64,000 nucleotides of DNA from Nephrocerus scutellatus. Its lineage: Eukaryota; Arthropoda; Insecta; Diptera; Pipunculidae. The DNA lies in assembly GCA_947095585.1 (NCBI GenBank), contig OX352762.1, positions 120,558,930 to 120,622,929 of the forward strand, given 5' to 3'. Both the position numbers and the translations under genes were made by a program. Within the stretch, counting starts at the first letter, position 1, and each line of letters starts with the position of its first letter. The notes under the pieces were generated by a model, which searched no databases, was not told the DNA's origin, and worked only from the letters and a program-made list of their open reading frames with translations. This document shows positions 11,600-21,845 of the stretch, piece by piece.

Positions 11600-11960
11600 C
11601 TACACTACCTGAAAATGGTTCACCAGGCATGCCAATCGCTACATGTAAACCCATGTTAAAGAGGCATGCTAACGAAGAAACTAACCGTAGATAGTCAAAC
11701 GAAACTACTTTTCTGTCGACAAAACAGATCTTACCCAAGCTGGATCCGAAACGCTCCAAGTGTTTGAAAACTCAAAAAAGACTGCACATCGATGCTATTA
11801 TAGGTGTTATCACAGGACATTGTCTCACAGGTAAACATGCAGATATGCTTGGTGTCTTCTCGAATGACTTCTGCAGAAACTGCATGGACGAGAAGGATGA
11901 AGAGACCATTCAGTATGTCAGGTTTAGTTCATTAATTTGGTTTAATGCAACTCCGGTAAA
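11380..11960 (+). mobile_element. RNase H-bearing LINE C-terminal relic, interrupted
   Basis: Broken-frame translation reads SSLTEMAEQFNIHLCWVLGH and RDFPGNCRAEELTKH (about 11385-11503), matching the end of the RNase H domain found in I/R1/LOA-type LINEs. After a 0.1-kb interruption, the coding sense resumes: MPIATCKPML, then IIGVITGHCLTGKHADMLGV and CRNCMDEKDEETIQ (11790-11925), the cysteine-containing C-terminal segment of the same kind of protein. Several frameshifts are needed, so it is dead. It ends abruptly near 11960. Confidence 0.7.
11504..11599 (+). mobile_element. 5'-truncated LINE tail with poly-A, nested in the RNase H relic
   Basis: The short segment has 'gcccacgctgtgcc' and 'gggtgcgaaccccttgaa' followed by a run of about 25 A (11574-11599). 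The same 3' motif occurs at 40.97 kb (plus) and 52.68 kb (minus), the latter with coding sequence upstream. It sits exactly where the RNase H reading sense is lost and is regained just after the A-run, so it is an insertion of about 96 bp. Confidence 0.7.
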
Positions 11961-12082
11961 AGCTATCTACAATGTAAACAATGGAATGAACTGTCATTAG
12001 TGTAAAGTTGAGCGCTCTGTCATCACTGGTTTGACAGCAATGACAGTCTGAAGTTGGTAACACTTTGTGTCAGTAACCTGGT
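11961..12082. other. Short spacer
   Basis: The spacer lies between the RNase H LINE relic and the Helitron-like element. No feature is recognised. Confidence 0.4.
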
Positions 12083-13147
12083 ACATATATATAAAAATAA
12101 TGGTCTGTTGGTTTGTAGTACGATACTAAAACTCAAAAACTAGACGGCCGATTGAGCTGAAACTTTCACAGAATGTACGACTTAACAAAATCTCGGTAAA
12201 ACACATAGTACGAATAAGATCCAAATGGTGGCTCATAAGAAAAAAAGAAATAATTGCGCAACACCTGTCCACCGGATTCATCGAAGCCATATTCACATCA
12301 GATGATCGTTTGGTGCTCTCTTTTTTGAGCCTGGTAGATGGCGGTGGAATTGAGATGTCATCACGCTTAAAGACGTCATCACGCCTTAACAACTGGGAGT
12401 ATCGCAGCCATATTCATACCATATGTTCGTTTTGTTCTCTGATAAGTTTATATATTTTTCGGACCGGTAGGTGGCACTGGAGTAGAGATATTTATGTTTG
12501 GTGCATATTTTTGTTACCTCATTACGACTAAACCACTAGCCATATTGAAGCCATAATCACATCATATGTTCTATTAGTGCTCCTTGAGGTTTATATCTTT
12601 TTTGTGCCCAGTAGGTGGCGCTGGATTCGAGATGTTTCTTAAAATATGATTGTGCATATATATGTTACCTTATCAAGCTGAATCCAGTGGACATATCTTA
12701 GCGATATTCACAACATATGTTCGCTTAGTGGCCCGAGAAGTTTATATTTTTTTGCCTGGTAGGTGGCTCTCGAGCGGAGATATTGGTTCATATGTGTGTA
12801 AGAGCATCACGGCTAAGCGGAGCGCACCAGCGCTTAAATGAATGTGACGTTGTTTTTTACAGGAACTTCCATTTAACAACCAATTTTTATGAAATTTTCA
12901 ATGTAAATTATTAGCAGGTGGATGAAGGTTATAGGGTGTAAACTATAGTAAACCCTCTTCACCCTTCTCCCTCTTACGTGTTGTACAAATGTAAAATGTT
13001 AATATCAGCCACAACAAACCGACTTTTATGAATTTTTCAATACATATTATTAGCAGGTGGGAACCTTTTAGGCATTAGTACACCCCTCCCGTGGCAGTGA
13101 GGCACAGATTCATATATGTGGGTGGCGGAGCGCCCGGGAACAGCTAT
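12083..13147 (+). mobile_element. Non-autonomous Helitron-like element
   Basis: The left part (TATATATAAAAATAATGG, then a segment with 'gacggccgattgagctgaaa') resembles the 5' region of widespread insect Helitrons. The right end, 'ggcggagcgcccgggaacagcta' in two parts (GGCGGAGCGCCC, about 13124-13135, then GGGAACAGCTA to 13146), has a short GC-rich stem followed by CTA, like the hairpin-plus-CTRR end of Helitrons with one changed base. The centre is made of about four 133-147-bp degenerate repeats containing 'ggtaggtggc' (12333, 12466, 12611, 12758) and two later 136-bp-spaced repeats containing 'ttattagcaggtgg'. There is no Rep/helicase ORF, so it would need a partner for mobility. The boundaries are approximate. 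Confidence 0.55.
12290..12830 (+). repeat. Internal tandem repeat of the Helitron-like element
   Basis: Four degenerate units are anchored by GGTAGRTGGCNNTGG-like sequence at about 12333, 12466, 12611 and 12758, giving spacings of 133, 145 and 147 bp. Each unit also has an 'acatatgttcg'-type segment upstream. Confidence 0.75.
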
Positions 13148-13675
13148 TATTTTATAAAAAAAAACACTCCCTTTCATTAGGAGAAAATTACGATAATGCT
13201 TCTCTGTTTGACTTTGAAAGCTTCTTTCTCCAAACCATCGGCAGTAGAAAATAAAATATTTCCTTTATCACCAAGATATAATACAATCAGTATCCTTTTG
13301 AAGTTTAGAAAGGATTATATACGAATACAAAAGTGTGCAAAACTTTGAAAACTTCATAAAAGATTTAAATAATTAATACGTCGCTTGCCGCGTAGTGCCG
13401 ACTATTCAACGTAGATATTTATACTTCTAGCGTTGACTGAATTACAACTTTTTTAAATGTATTTTCGGGCTATCAGTTCCTTCTTTTAATCAAATATGAT
13501 AATTAGTTAAGATTAAGGATGGATTACGTCAACTTTTTGTCAGCATATTATTTTATTTGCTAGGAGCTCCGCTTTACCAACCAATAATGACTTCACTACA
13601 GAAATCAAATCACACACTTGCTATCTCTGTTCCTTTGGACTTAAAAATATTAAGCCCTCATGATCATATGGTATC
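13148..13675. other. AT-rich spacer without recognised features
   Basis: Nothing with family signatures is visible on either strand. Confidence 0.5.
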
Positions 13676-14843
13676 AGTGGAGTTGATTAATTTAAAAGAT
13701 CCTGCACAACACCAAGTGATTCACGAACTAATAGTGCAGGCATGGGAGGAAAAAGCGATGCCAGAAAACTAACAAAGAGACATACTGTGCCGCTGCCGAT
13801 GGAAGATATCACAAAGTGCAGCAATCATCGTGGTATGATGTTGTTGACTACCGCGTATAAGATCTTCTCCTCTATGCTTCAAAATAGGATAGCCTTCTAT
13901 ACTAAAGTCATCATTGGTTCATACCAATGTGGCTTCATCTTAAGCAAATCAACAACTGATCCGATTTTGACAGGTAATGATGCAAGGTTTACAGTTTAGA
14001 AACTCACTATACCATTTTTTTGTAGACTTTAAGGCGGCTATAAAAGCACATACATAATAGAACTTTATAAAGCTATGAGGGAGTTTGGCATTCTAATTGA
14101 TGGACTCGACTAAGTAGGTTGACCGTGACCAATGTTATAAGACAAGTACAAATATGCGGATCGCTATTAAGCCAACTCCGCATCTATAACGGGCTTGGAC
14201 ACCATGGAACCTTAAATACACGCACAGTGGCTTTAAGCCAAGTAAGCCTGCTTCAATCTGTCAAGACTTTTCAAATCCAAGAATTTAACCATAAAATCCA
14301 ACCTGCTGTTGTATAATACAATGGTCGTAACAGCATTCTGATCTCTTAACCTCTTCGATAAGAAATGTTTACGTAAAATTATTGGCCCCGTATGTGAGGA
14401 CAATGTGGGTACCGTGGCTCAGTGGAAAAGCGCATGGCTACTGAGCAGGGGTTCGTGGCTCTAATCCCAGTAACACCAATAAGTATTTTTCATGGTGTCC
14501 CACCTCCCGTGCATTGGTGACAAACGTTCCGAGAGTAATAACTTGTCACGGAAAGCTTCTCAATTCGCCGTTCGGATCCAGCCTTAAATTTTAGGTCCCT
14601 TCCGTTTGTGTCCAAAAATATACATGCACAAACCCAAATGGTCGCGAGAAGCTAGGCTTTGGACCGCAACGGTCTGTCGCACCGAATATTGTGAGGACAA
14701 TACCTGAGACTCTATAATGAAGAGATTTACGAGCGTTACCGCGATGTCGACATCATGAAGATAGGAATGCCAAGTTGGATGACATCAGCTCGAAATCGGG
14801 ATCGGAAGCCAGTTGTGGAGCCAAATATGATGATAATGATACC
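13676..14843 (+). mobile_element. RTE-B relic 1 (RT region to 3' end), split by a SINE
   Basis: Broken frames match the reverse transcriptase of a second RTE family that is best preserved at 58.7-59.7 kb: VIHELIVQAWEEKAMPEN, DITKCSNHRG, ITAYKIFSSML-like text, YQCGFI, FVDFKAA and LLAPYV. The end (14768-14843) corresponds to the terminal coding/3' region and finishes in an ATG/ATA-rich microsatellite, the typical RTE tail. The sequence coding for the YxDD box is deleted. A SINE is inserted at 14405-14690. Confidence 0.75.
14405..14690 (+). mobile_element. tRNA-derived SINE copy with 11-bp target duplication
   Basis: The head has RNA polymerase III-type internal promoter boxes: A box TGGCTCAGTGG (14415-14425) and a B box-like GGTTCGTGGCT (14450-14460). 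The body contains 'gagagtaataacttgtcacg' and 'ggtcgcgagaagctagg', shared by five other copies, and it ends in 'gaatatt'. The 11-bp GTGAGGACAAT is repeated exactly at 14394-14404 and 14691-14701, so both ends are defined to the base. It sits inside RTE-B relic 1. Confidence 0.92.
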
Positions 14844-14877
14844 TTAATCATTCCAGTCGCTGAAGCATAGACTCTAT

Positions 14878-15590
14878 CGAGGGTGGATAAATATATTGTT
14901 TTGAGCGAAAAAATTCTATGTACGATTTTCGGTTTATTTTGAGTTGCATTGGCTTTGGAGAGAAAAAGCTTCAATGAGTAGTTGTACGAGCTCTATATAG
15001 CCACATCGACTTAGCCAAAAAGTACGATGAGATGGCTAGGACATGAAGAGCAGTTGACTCTAAAGAAGGAGGATGAAGTTATCTTCGGTCGTTTTGAACG
15101 AAAAATTCTTTTGACGATTTTCGGTCCCATTTGTGTTGAGTTGCATGGGTTTTGGAGGAGAAGATTCAATGACTAGTTGTACGAGCTAAACAGCGATATT
15201 GACCTAGTGACAAAAAGTCCCTTGGCTAGGACATCGATCATTCTTCTTTAGAGTCATCTGCTCTAAACAGATGGCAGATGAAGATATTTTTGGTCGTTTT
15301 CAGCGAAAAATTCTTTGCACGATTTTCGGTAACACTTCCGTTGAGTTGCATTGGCTTTGGAGGAGAATATTCAATGACCAATTGTACGAGTTCTACAGCG
15401 TTAAGAAAAGTATCTTTTGATGGCTACATGGACATAAAAACTCCGTCCAGTAGAGCATTTGAATCTTAATAATAATATAATTCGAATAGCGCAGCTGACG
15501 AGAGCACAATTGAAGGGTGACCTGCAAAGGATAGGTGTGCATAGTTAGCAAAAAATCGTTCTAATTGACATGTTTGTTGAGATACAATAC
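14878..15590 (+). mobile_element. LINE C-terminal relic, tandemly triplicated
   Basis: Each of three units contains a frame reading close to FxRKILxTIFG, ELHWLWRRxF and LYELY. This resembles the segment after the polymerase domain in RTE-type proteins (compare FERKVLRRIVGP and YNDEIYERY in RTE-B at 59.5 kb). The anchors 'cgattttcggt' lie at 14923, 15115 and 15320, giving 192- and 205-bp units. The last unit continues toward 15540 with LTRAQLKGDLQRIGV, again like an RTE C-terminus. The triplication must have arisen in the genome, as no LINE protein carries three copies of this segment. Confidence 0.6.
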
Positions 15591-18500
15591 AACAGCTTTT
15601 CGAAGCAATACCAGACCCCAATAAACTCTTTCTTCTTAAATTAAGCTATGCTTTCTTATGCTTATGATGAATAACATCACTGAATCCCTGATTATTTTAA
15701 GGATAACCGAATAAAACCTCGAAGCACATTGCACCATAAAAATCCCACATAGTTAGCCAACCTCGTTCCAACCACAAAGGTGATTAACCTTCGTTACCAA
15801 TAAAAAGCACCTGTCATGGCGAAGTGTTTTATTATTTCCTCTATTAGCAGAGATTGCGGGAAGGCACAGCCATAGCCAGCTAAACAATACATTTCTAGAT
15901 TTTGAAATAGTTTATGGAATTTTTGCACAAAGCTTCGACCAGAAGACGATGAAGAAAATCACGGCATTTTATTTTAAATAAGGAGCAGCCAATGTTTGGG
16001 ATTTCTTTGAACAATCGCTCCGAGTCTCTATCTCTCCCTCTTTCTCTTTAAAACTCCTCTGTTTAGCTTCTTTTTGTTATCGTGTACCTTTCCTACAGAT
16101 AAGCATCACAAACCGCTTATGGCACGTGCCATAAAAACCATCTCAATTTTTCCCTCGCTTTTTTGTGGCATTTGGCATTCCCTACAATCTTTGCCTTTTG
16201 TTCGCATAATGTCGCTGCTGTTGTTGTTCTTCTTCTTCTCGTCTCGTCTCCTTTCTCTGACAGTCAGAGCTCAGAGGCAATGCAACCAACACATCCATCC
16301 TTCACTTCAATGAATAACTCTGTTGCATTTATTTATCGAAATTGAATACAAATTTCTATGGATTGCTGAGCAAAGACTTCACGGTGGCACCGCTATCGCC
16401 ACGCACCCACCCACATCCCCACTATTGAATACCATTTTCTGTTGCAACTGTTGTTGGCGGCACAATGCAAATGGTTGCTGCCCCTGCACAACACCATATC
16501 CTTATCGCTGGTAAGAAGCACTCACACATGCTACTCGCATTCACTCGAGCTGCTGCGCCTATCGCCCAAGTAGCAATAGAGTATAATGGATCCTTTGGGA
16601 ATTGTTAAAAGCTACTTATAAAGTTGAAACGTCAAGAGAGCAAGCGAGAGAGAGAGAAGGGGATGGAATTTGTGCGTGTTAGTGTGTTTCAGTGTAATGC
16701 ATTTATGGTCTGCATCAGGCCGCAACTGACGAGAGCAGGATACGCCGCAGCGCCTCTATTCAATGCTGCTGCGGTCGGTGCCGCATATAAGAATCTAAGT
16801 GCGCGCTTTCAAGTTTCCTACCCCCATGCAAAGGGCTGTATTGTGGATGATTATATTTACACTGAAAAGAAAAACAATAAAATATCTGCGATTTCTTGGA
16901 AAATTTACTACTTGGGGCATTCGCAAACACCCACTCTTCCCGAGTAAGGACAATAAATTTGAAGCACCTGGTGAATCACGTTCGACAGCATAACATCAGT
17001 TATATAATTTTTTGTTCGATTACTTATTTTCTTTTCAGTGTAGGTCAAATGGGCATCAGAGTGAAAGACTTATCTGATTTATTTCGAAGAATGTGAACGC
17101 AATGCTTATGGATCGTGCACTCCTTTAAAAAGAATTCTTCAACAACAAACAAAGGCACATCGAAGAGATAAGGACAAGTAGCACCTATCCTGCCCGCAGC
17201 TCTGTGAGTAGGTATGATGATGATGATGATTATTTGAGAATCATAGAGAATTATGATAGGAATCAGAGTGTGAGGATTGAGGAAGCACAAAGTGCAGGAC
17301 AAAAGTGTGCTTTCTCCTCGATTGAACAATGTGTATTATAAGTTTTAGGTTAAGTGTGTCACGAGGGAAGGATATGTATCGCGTTGCAGAAGGCGACAGC
17401 GCTATAATTTAATAACGGTTTATCAAATCGGGCATGTTTGACACTCTATACGTCGTTCGAGAGAGGGTGTCAGCCCTCCAGCAAAATAAATAAACAATTG
17501 GCATACGCACACGTAGCAAAGGCACGGTGAGGTGCCTGGTGCGGTTAATAATCTGATCATTATACCGGCCTTCAACGGTGTATGCAGCGCGAGTGAGTAA
17601 ATGCACTAAGGACGACAACGACACACATCTAGTTTAATGCTCCCAGTTGAAACAAAGGACTAACGCGTAACGTTCAACGTCTAAGCTAGTGCTTGATGTG
17701 CAAGCTGGTTGTGACAAGAACCGTCCGCCATTCCATCCAGCTCCAGGCTAGATAATGTGCAAATATATACATTTTCATTTAAATAATTATCCAGATTCGA
17801 GAAACTTGGTCGGTCGGTCGGTCCGTCAACAGTCTTCTGGTAACGCGAACATATGCATGAGAGCAGTGAGCTGCGGTAAGTACATCATCAGGACAATAAA
17901 GGAGCGAACGCCTGCAGCTGAACAGATGATGAATGTAGCGAGCGCACTTTTGTACACATGCCTGCGCTGGAGTTGAAACAGAGATTCTGGCGCTAACGCA
18001 GAAATCCGAGCGATAATGCGATAATTGTTTAAGTGGCAGAAGCAACAGCACTCACTCACTCCCTTCGCTAGTAAGTAAGGCTGGCTGGTGGCTGGCTGTA
18101 TTTTCATCACACACAACACAACACCATCCGCACTTACTCTGATTTCGTTCACTTAGCCACAATGTACGCGAGGATGCTGAGTGCGATGGGCGCGTCTGGA
18201 AATTGCAATTGTGAACATATGAGTATCCTGGAATTAAAGGAACTGATTCACAGCGGTGTTGTTTCGAGCTCGAACGCTCACCGATAGATACGGTAAATAT
18301 TTCTGATATCGCACTATTCACAAAGTTGACAAAGCGCGACACTGGGTTAAACCCAGAAAAATGAAGTCAGATTATTTTGATGTTCAAGTATAATGTATAA
18401 AATCTATAAGAGCTAAATAGAATACTATCTTTATTGTTCACAATTCGTGTTCATGTAATTGTTATCTTATTGTCATTCTTAAGGGAGTTGTCCAGTGATT

Positions 18501-18824
18501 GTAATAACCGAATAATGTCCTTCAAATGAAAAGGGGTTTGAAGTTAGTCAACGTATTTATTGTCCTTTTTGGAATGTTTTGGTTTTTTTTATGAAAAATT
18601 ATGCCGCGTTATTAGTGCTCATATTTTGTCCAAAAGCAAAAAGTAATAAAAAAGTTACAAGCTATTTCTTATCGTTATTTCTCTTTGGTGAGTAAATTTA
18701 ATATTTCATTAACGTGGTTTCAGTTTGACGTTCCATTTCCAAACTATACCCGAAGTTCTGTGTAATTTTGCAACCTTCTCAACCGAAAATGTAACTATGC
18801 GTTTCTGTTTCCTTTACTCAGAAT
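15591..18824. other. Repeat-poor stretch, possibly unique sequence
   Basis: No transposon motifs are seen. 16.5-18.35 kb is less AT-rich than its surroundings and contains many short ORFs without domains. A good splice-donor match (CTGCGGTAAGT) lies at 17871-17881, and a CGGT tetranucleotide run at 17808-17823. A GAT microsatellite lies at 17214-17234. This could be the 5' part of a host gene or merely unique intergenic DNA; the sequence alone does not decide. Confidence 0.35.
17214..17234. repeat. GAT/ATG trinucleotide microsatellite
   Basis: Seven GAT-type units are visible in a row. Confidence 0.9.
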
Positions 18825-19337
18825 GATAACGATGACATGCGACTCGCGCAACGCGTCTCACGAGGAATTTCAGAAATGGCCCATGAAACTGAACTCCTCA
18901 CAAAATTTCTGCTCTCTAGTTCGCCTGAAGTGTCAAAAAGTCGAAAAAACAGATAGACAGACAGACTAACATGCACGGTGTCACGCATCATACGCGCCAA
19001 ACGTGGCTTGCAACGTGCGTCATTTACCAGATCTCAAAAATTACCTAAGACACTGAGCATCTCACAAAATTGCAGCTCTCTAGTTCGTGTGAAATGTGGG
19101 TTAAAATGACTTCAAAGAAGTCGACGAAACAGACAGACAGACAAAAAACAACATGTACTGTTTCACGCATCATACGCGCCAAACGTGGCTTGCGACATGT
19201 GTCATGAGCCGAATCTCAAAAATGGCCTAAGACAGTGTGCTCCTCACAAAATGCCAGAGCTCTTTAGATCGTGTAAGAGGTGGTTAGAAAGGACCTCAAA
19301 GAAGTCTATAAAACAGACAGACAAAGTTAAGAAAAAC
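18825..19337 (-). mobile_element. Repeat X copy 2 (minus strand), three monomers
   Basis: Read on the minus strand, the copy starts like the other copies ('aactttgtctgtctg') and holds three monomers. Anchors 'ctcacaaaat' (plus strand) are at 18897, 19061 and 19243, giving 164- and 182-bp spacings. Monomers share 'acgcatcatacgcgccaaac' and 'gacagacagac'. The conserved 3' part of the family is missing, so this copy is truncated. Confidence 0.7.
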
Positions 19338-19429
19338 TTGATCCTTAAGGAGTAGATAAAATTTACTTTTTTCCTTGCTACTTCGTTGTTCGTTCTGTTA
19401 TGTTGTAATGACATACGAGATGTTAGTGG

Positions 19430-20705
19430 GGTAAAAAACCTAGCAAGGCTTTAGGCGACGCGTAGAACAAAGCGGTGTATAGAACGCAGCTATGTGTTTA
19501 GCGTAGCGTCGGTCAGAGCGATGTCTGTAACTTAGTTAGTTAAATGTTTAGCTAGTAGCTTCTAGCGATGTATAGAATACAGCTAAGTGTTTAGCGATAC
19601 GTCTTTCGTAGTGGTGTTTACTAGGACATAGCTAGGCTTTTAGCGAAGCGTCTTTGCAGTATCCGTAACGAATTTCGTTAAGTAAATCGTAAAGGTGTGT
19701 GGAACGTATTAAAGCGCTTAGAGATGCGTCGGTCGTAGTGGTTTGTAGAACGCAGGCTAGGCTATTAGCGAAGCGTCTTAGCAGTATCCGTAACGTATTT
19801 AGTTATATATTTAGTTAGAAGGCCGTAGAGGTGAGTGAAATGGTCGTATTGGTGTACTGAACGTAGCCAGCCTTTAAACAAAGCATCTTATCGGTATATG
19901 TAACGTAGTTAATTAAATCTTTAGTTAGTAGCTCGCGGTGTGTAGATCGTAGCCAGGCGTTTAGCAAAGCACTCTGTAACTTAGGTATTCAAGTGTTTAG
20001 TTAGTAAGTCGTAAAGGTGTGTATAACGTTTGGCGTTACGTTATCCATAGCGGTGTGTAAAACGTAACAAAGCGTTTAGAGAAGCGTCGGTCGTAGTGGT
20101 GTGTGTAACGCAGTTAATTAAATGTTTAGTTTGTAACTCGTAGCGGTGGGTAGATCGTGGCAGATGGTTTAGCGATGCATAGCACCAAGCGGTGTGTAAA
20201 TTGTAGCTAGGCATTTAGCAATGCACCGGTGTCTGTAACTTAGTTATTTAAGTGTTTAGTTAGTAAGTCGTAGCGGTGTGTAGAACGTGACAAAATGTTT
20301 GGCGATGCGTAGGTCTTAGCGGTGTAAAACGTAACAAAGCGTTTATAGAAGCGCCGGTCGTAGCGGGGCTCAGTAACGTAGTTAGTTAAATGTCTAGCTT
20401 GTAGCTCGTAGCAGTGTGTAGAACGTAGCAAAGCGTTTAGCGATTTATATGACCAAGCGGTGTATAGAACTTAGCTTGACATTTAGCAGATCATCAGCTA
20501 GACGTAGTTGGTAATGTACTTAGCTAGTAGCTTATAGCTGTGTGTTCAACGAAGCCAGGCGTTTAGCGAAGCGTCGTTCGTAGTATTGTCTGTAACGTAG
20601 TTAGAAAAGTATTTAGTTGGCAGGTCGTAGCGATGTGTAAAACGTAGCAAAACGTTTAGGGATAGTCGATCGCAGTGGTGTCTCGAATACAGCAAAGTGA
20701 AAACC
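19430..20705 (+). repeat. Satellite-like array, about 1.28 kb
   Basis: The array is a degenerate tandem repeat built from short phrases: 'gtaacgtagttagttaaatg', 'tttagttagtagctcgtagc', 'ggtgtgtagaacgtagc' and 'aaagcgtttagcgaagcgtc'. The 'gtaacgtagtta'-type anchor occurs near 19525, 19660, 19785, 19895, 19975, 20100, 20236, 20368, 20505 and 20590. Spacings cluster at about 80 and about 125-140 bp, so there seem to be two unit sizes. No coding or transposon ends are seen. Confidence 0.85.
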
Positions 20706-20764
20706 TAGTGGTATCATACTAACATTTAAGAGCCACTAGCTAACACTTACTTTAAAATCCTGTC

Positions 20765-21246
20765 ATCTCAGATGGCATGAGTAAAATAACTTTTTCAGTG
20801 CCATTAGAGCAGCTATTCCTTTTTTCCCAACGGTATTTACATTTACATTGTAATAAACGAACGTATCCAAATAAACACCCAATTATCGCACTACCATCTT
20901 TGTTGGAATTTAAAAACCATTTGAGCCAGTTATCTCCAAGTTTTTCCAATTGCGTCGAAGGTCGTTATTTCCGAGTCTTAGAGGGGTACGAAACAGTATA
21001 ACTTCGCACTTTGAATAGCTAATCTTAAGCTTCCACGTTTCAAAATATGCCTGAAATTCATCGAATTTGCTTTGCAAATTTATTTGAATTTCGTCGACTC
21101 TCGAGCCGTACACGTATAGTATAACGTCATCAGCATAAGCGAGAGATGCATCCGCATCTTTCTTTAAACAGAAGTGGCGCCCTTACTGCGCCCTGTAGAA
21201 GACCTTTAGCGACATTGTAAGCCCTAGCTATCGTGTTTTAAAAAAC
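20765..21246 (-). mobile_element. Jockey-like LINE RT relic, downstream half
   Basis: The minus strand reads GLLQGAV and APLLF, then LAYADDVILYVYGS (YADD at 21126-21137), INLQSKFDEFQAYFETWKLK, SYSKCEVILFRTPLR and, shifted, LGVYLDT. These are the polymerase active-site region and following blocks of a Jockey-like reverse transcriptase. Frameshifts near 21180 and after the last block make it non-functional. The upstream half continues at 21846 beyond a repeat X insertion. Confidence 0.75.
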
Positions 21247-21253
21247 TTTTATT

Positions 21254-21838
21254 TAACTTGACTTGACTTTTTGTCTTTTTGTCGGTATTTTCGATCAATT
21301 TAAGGTCCTTTTTAACCAACTTCCACACGACCTATAGAGCTGAAATTTTATGAGTGTCTAAGTCGAAAATAGTATTTTTTATATTCCGAGTATGACGTGT
21401 GTCACGACTTTTTGAGGTCCTTCTTAACCACCTTCCACGTGACCTAGAGAGTTGAAATTATGAGTATTTAAGTCCAAAATAGAATTTTTTATATTCCACG
21501 TATGACGCGTATCACGTTGCGTGTGTGGCACGTCTAATGGTTTGAAATCACGCAATTTTTTCATTTTTAAGGTCTTTTTTGACCAGCTTTCGCACGACCT
21601 AGAGGGCTGAAGTTTTGAGATCGGCTCAATGTCAGCGGCCCATTTTGATATCCCGCTTCTGACGTGTGTCGCAGGTCGCATGTAGCGCGTGTCAAGCGTG
21701 GAATAAAGAAAATTCTTTTTAAAATAGCTCCGACCTCAAAAACAGATATAACCAAATAATAAACGACTGTGTGGCGTTTTTCGAGGTATATATATAAAAG
21801 TGTGTACCCGAAAAACGACATTTTATTACATTTACTTG
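21254..21838 (+). mobile_element. Repeat X copy 3, inserted in a Jockey-like LINE
   Basis: The copy begins 'taacttgacttgac' and ends 'ttacatttacttg'. It holds three monomers (anchors of the type 'gctgaaatt' at 21339, 21451 and 21606) with 'gtcttttt', 'gacctagag' and 'gacgtgtgtc' phrases, then the 3' part shared with the 3.4-kb copy. The Jockey-like reading sense is lost at 21846 and resumes at about 21240 on the minus strand, so this is a true insertion. TTTTATT on both sides (21247-21253 and 21839-21845) is a possible target duplication. Confidence 0.75.
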
Positions 21839-21845
21839 TTTTATT

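Noticed and set aside
12290..12830. CRISPR-like array
   Set aside because: The units are 133-147 bp and degenerate throughout, with no short identical repeats and unique spacers; the genome is eukaryotic.
14405..14690. Functional tRNA gene
   Set aside because: The boxes are present, but the segment has a long non-tRNA body and a target duplication, so it is a SINE.
18268..18342. Candidate tRNA or regulatory hairpin near 'ctgggttaaacccag'
   Set aside because: The GGGTTTAACCC-like palindrome is short, and there is no cloverleaf or paired promoter boxes.
19430..20705. Coding repeat protein
   Set aside because: Stops occur in every frame in most units, and the longest ORF (63 residues, minus) is a by-product of the repeat.
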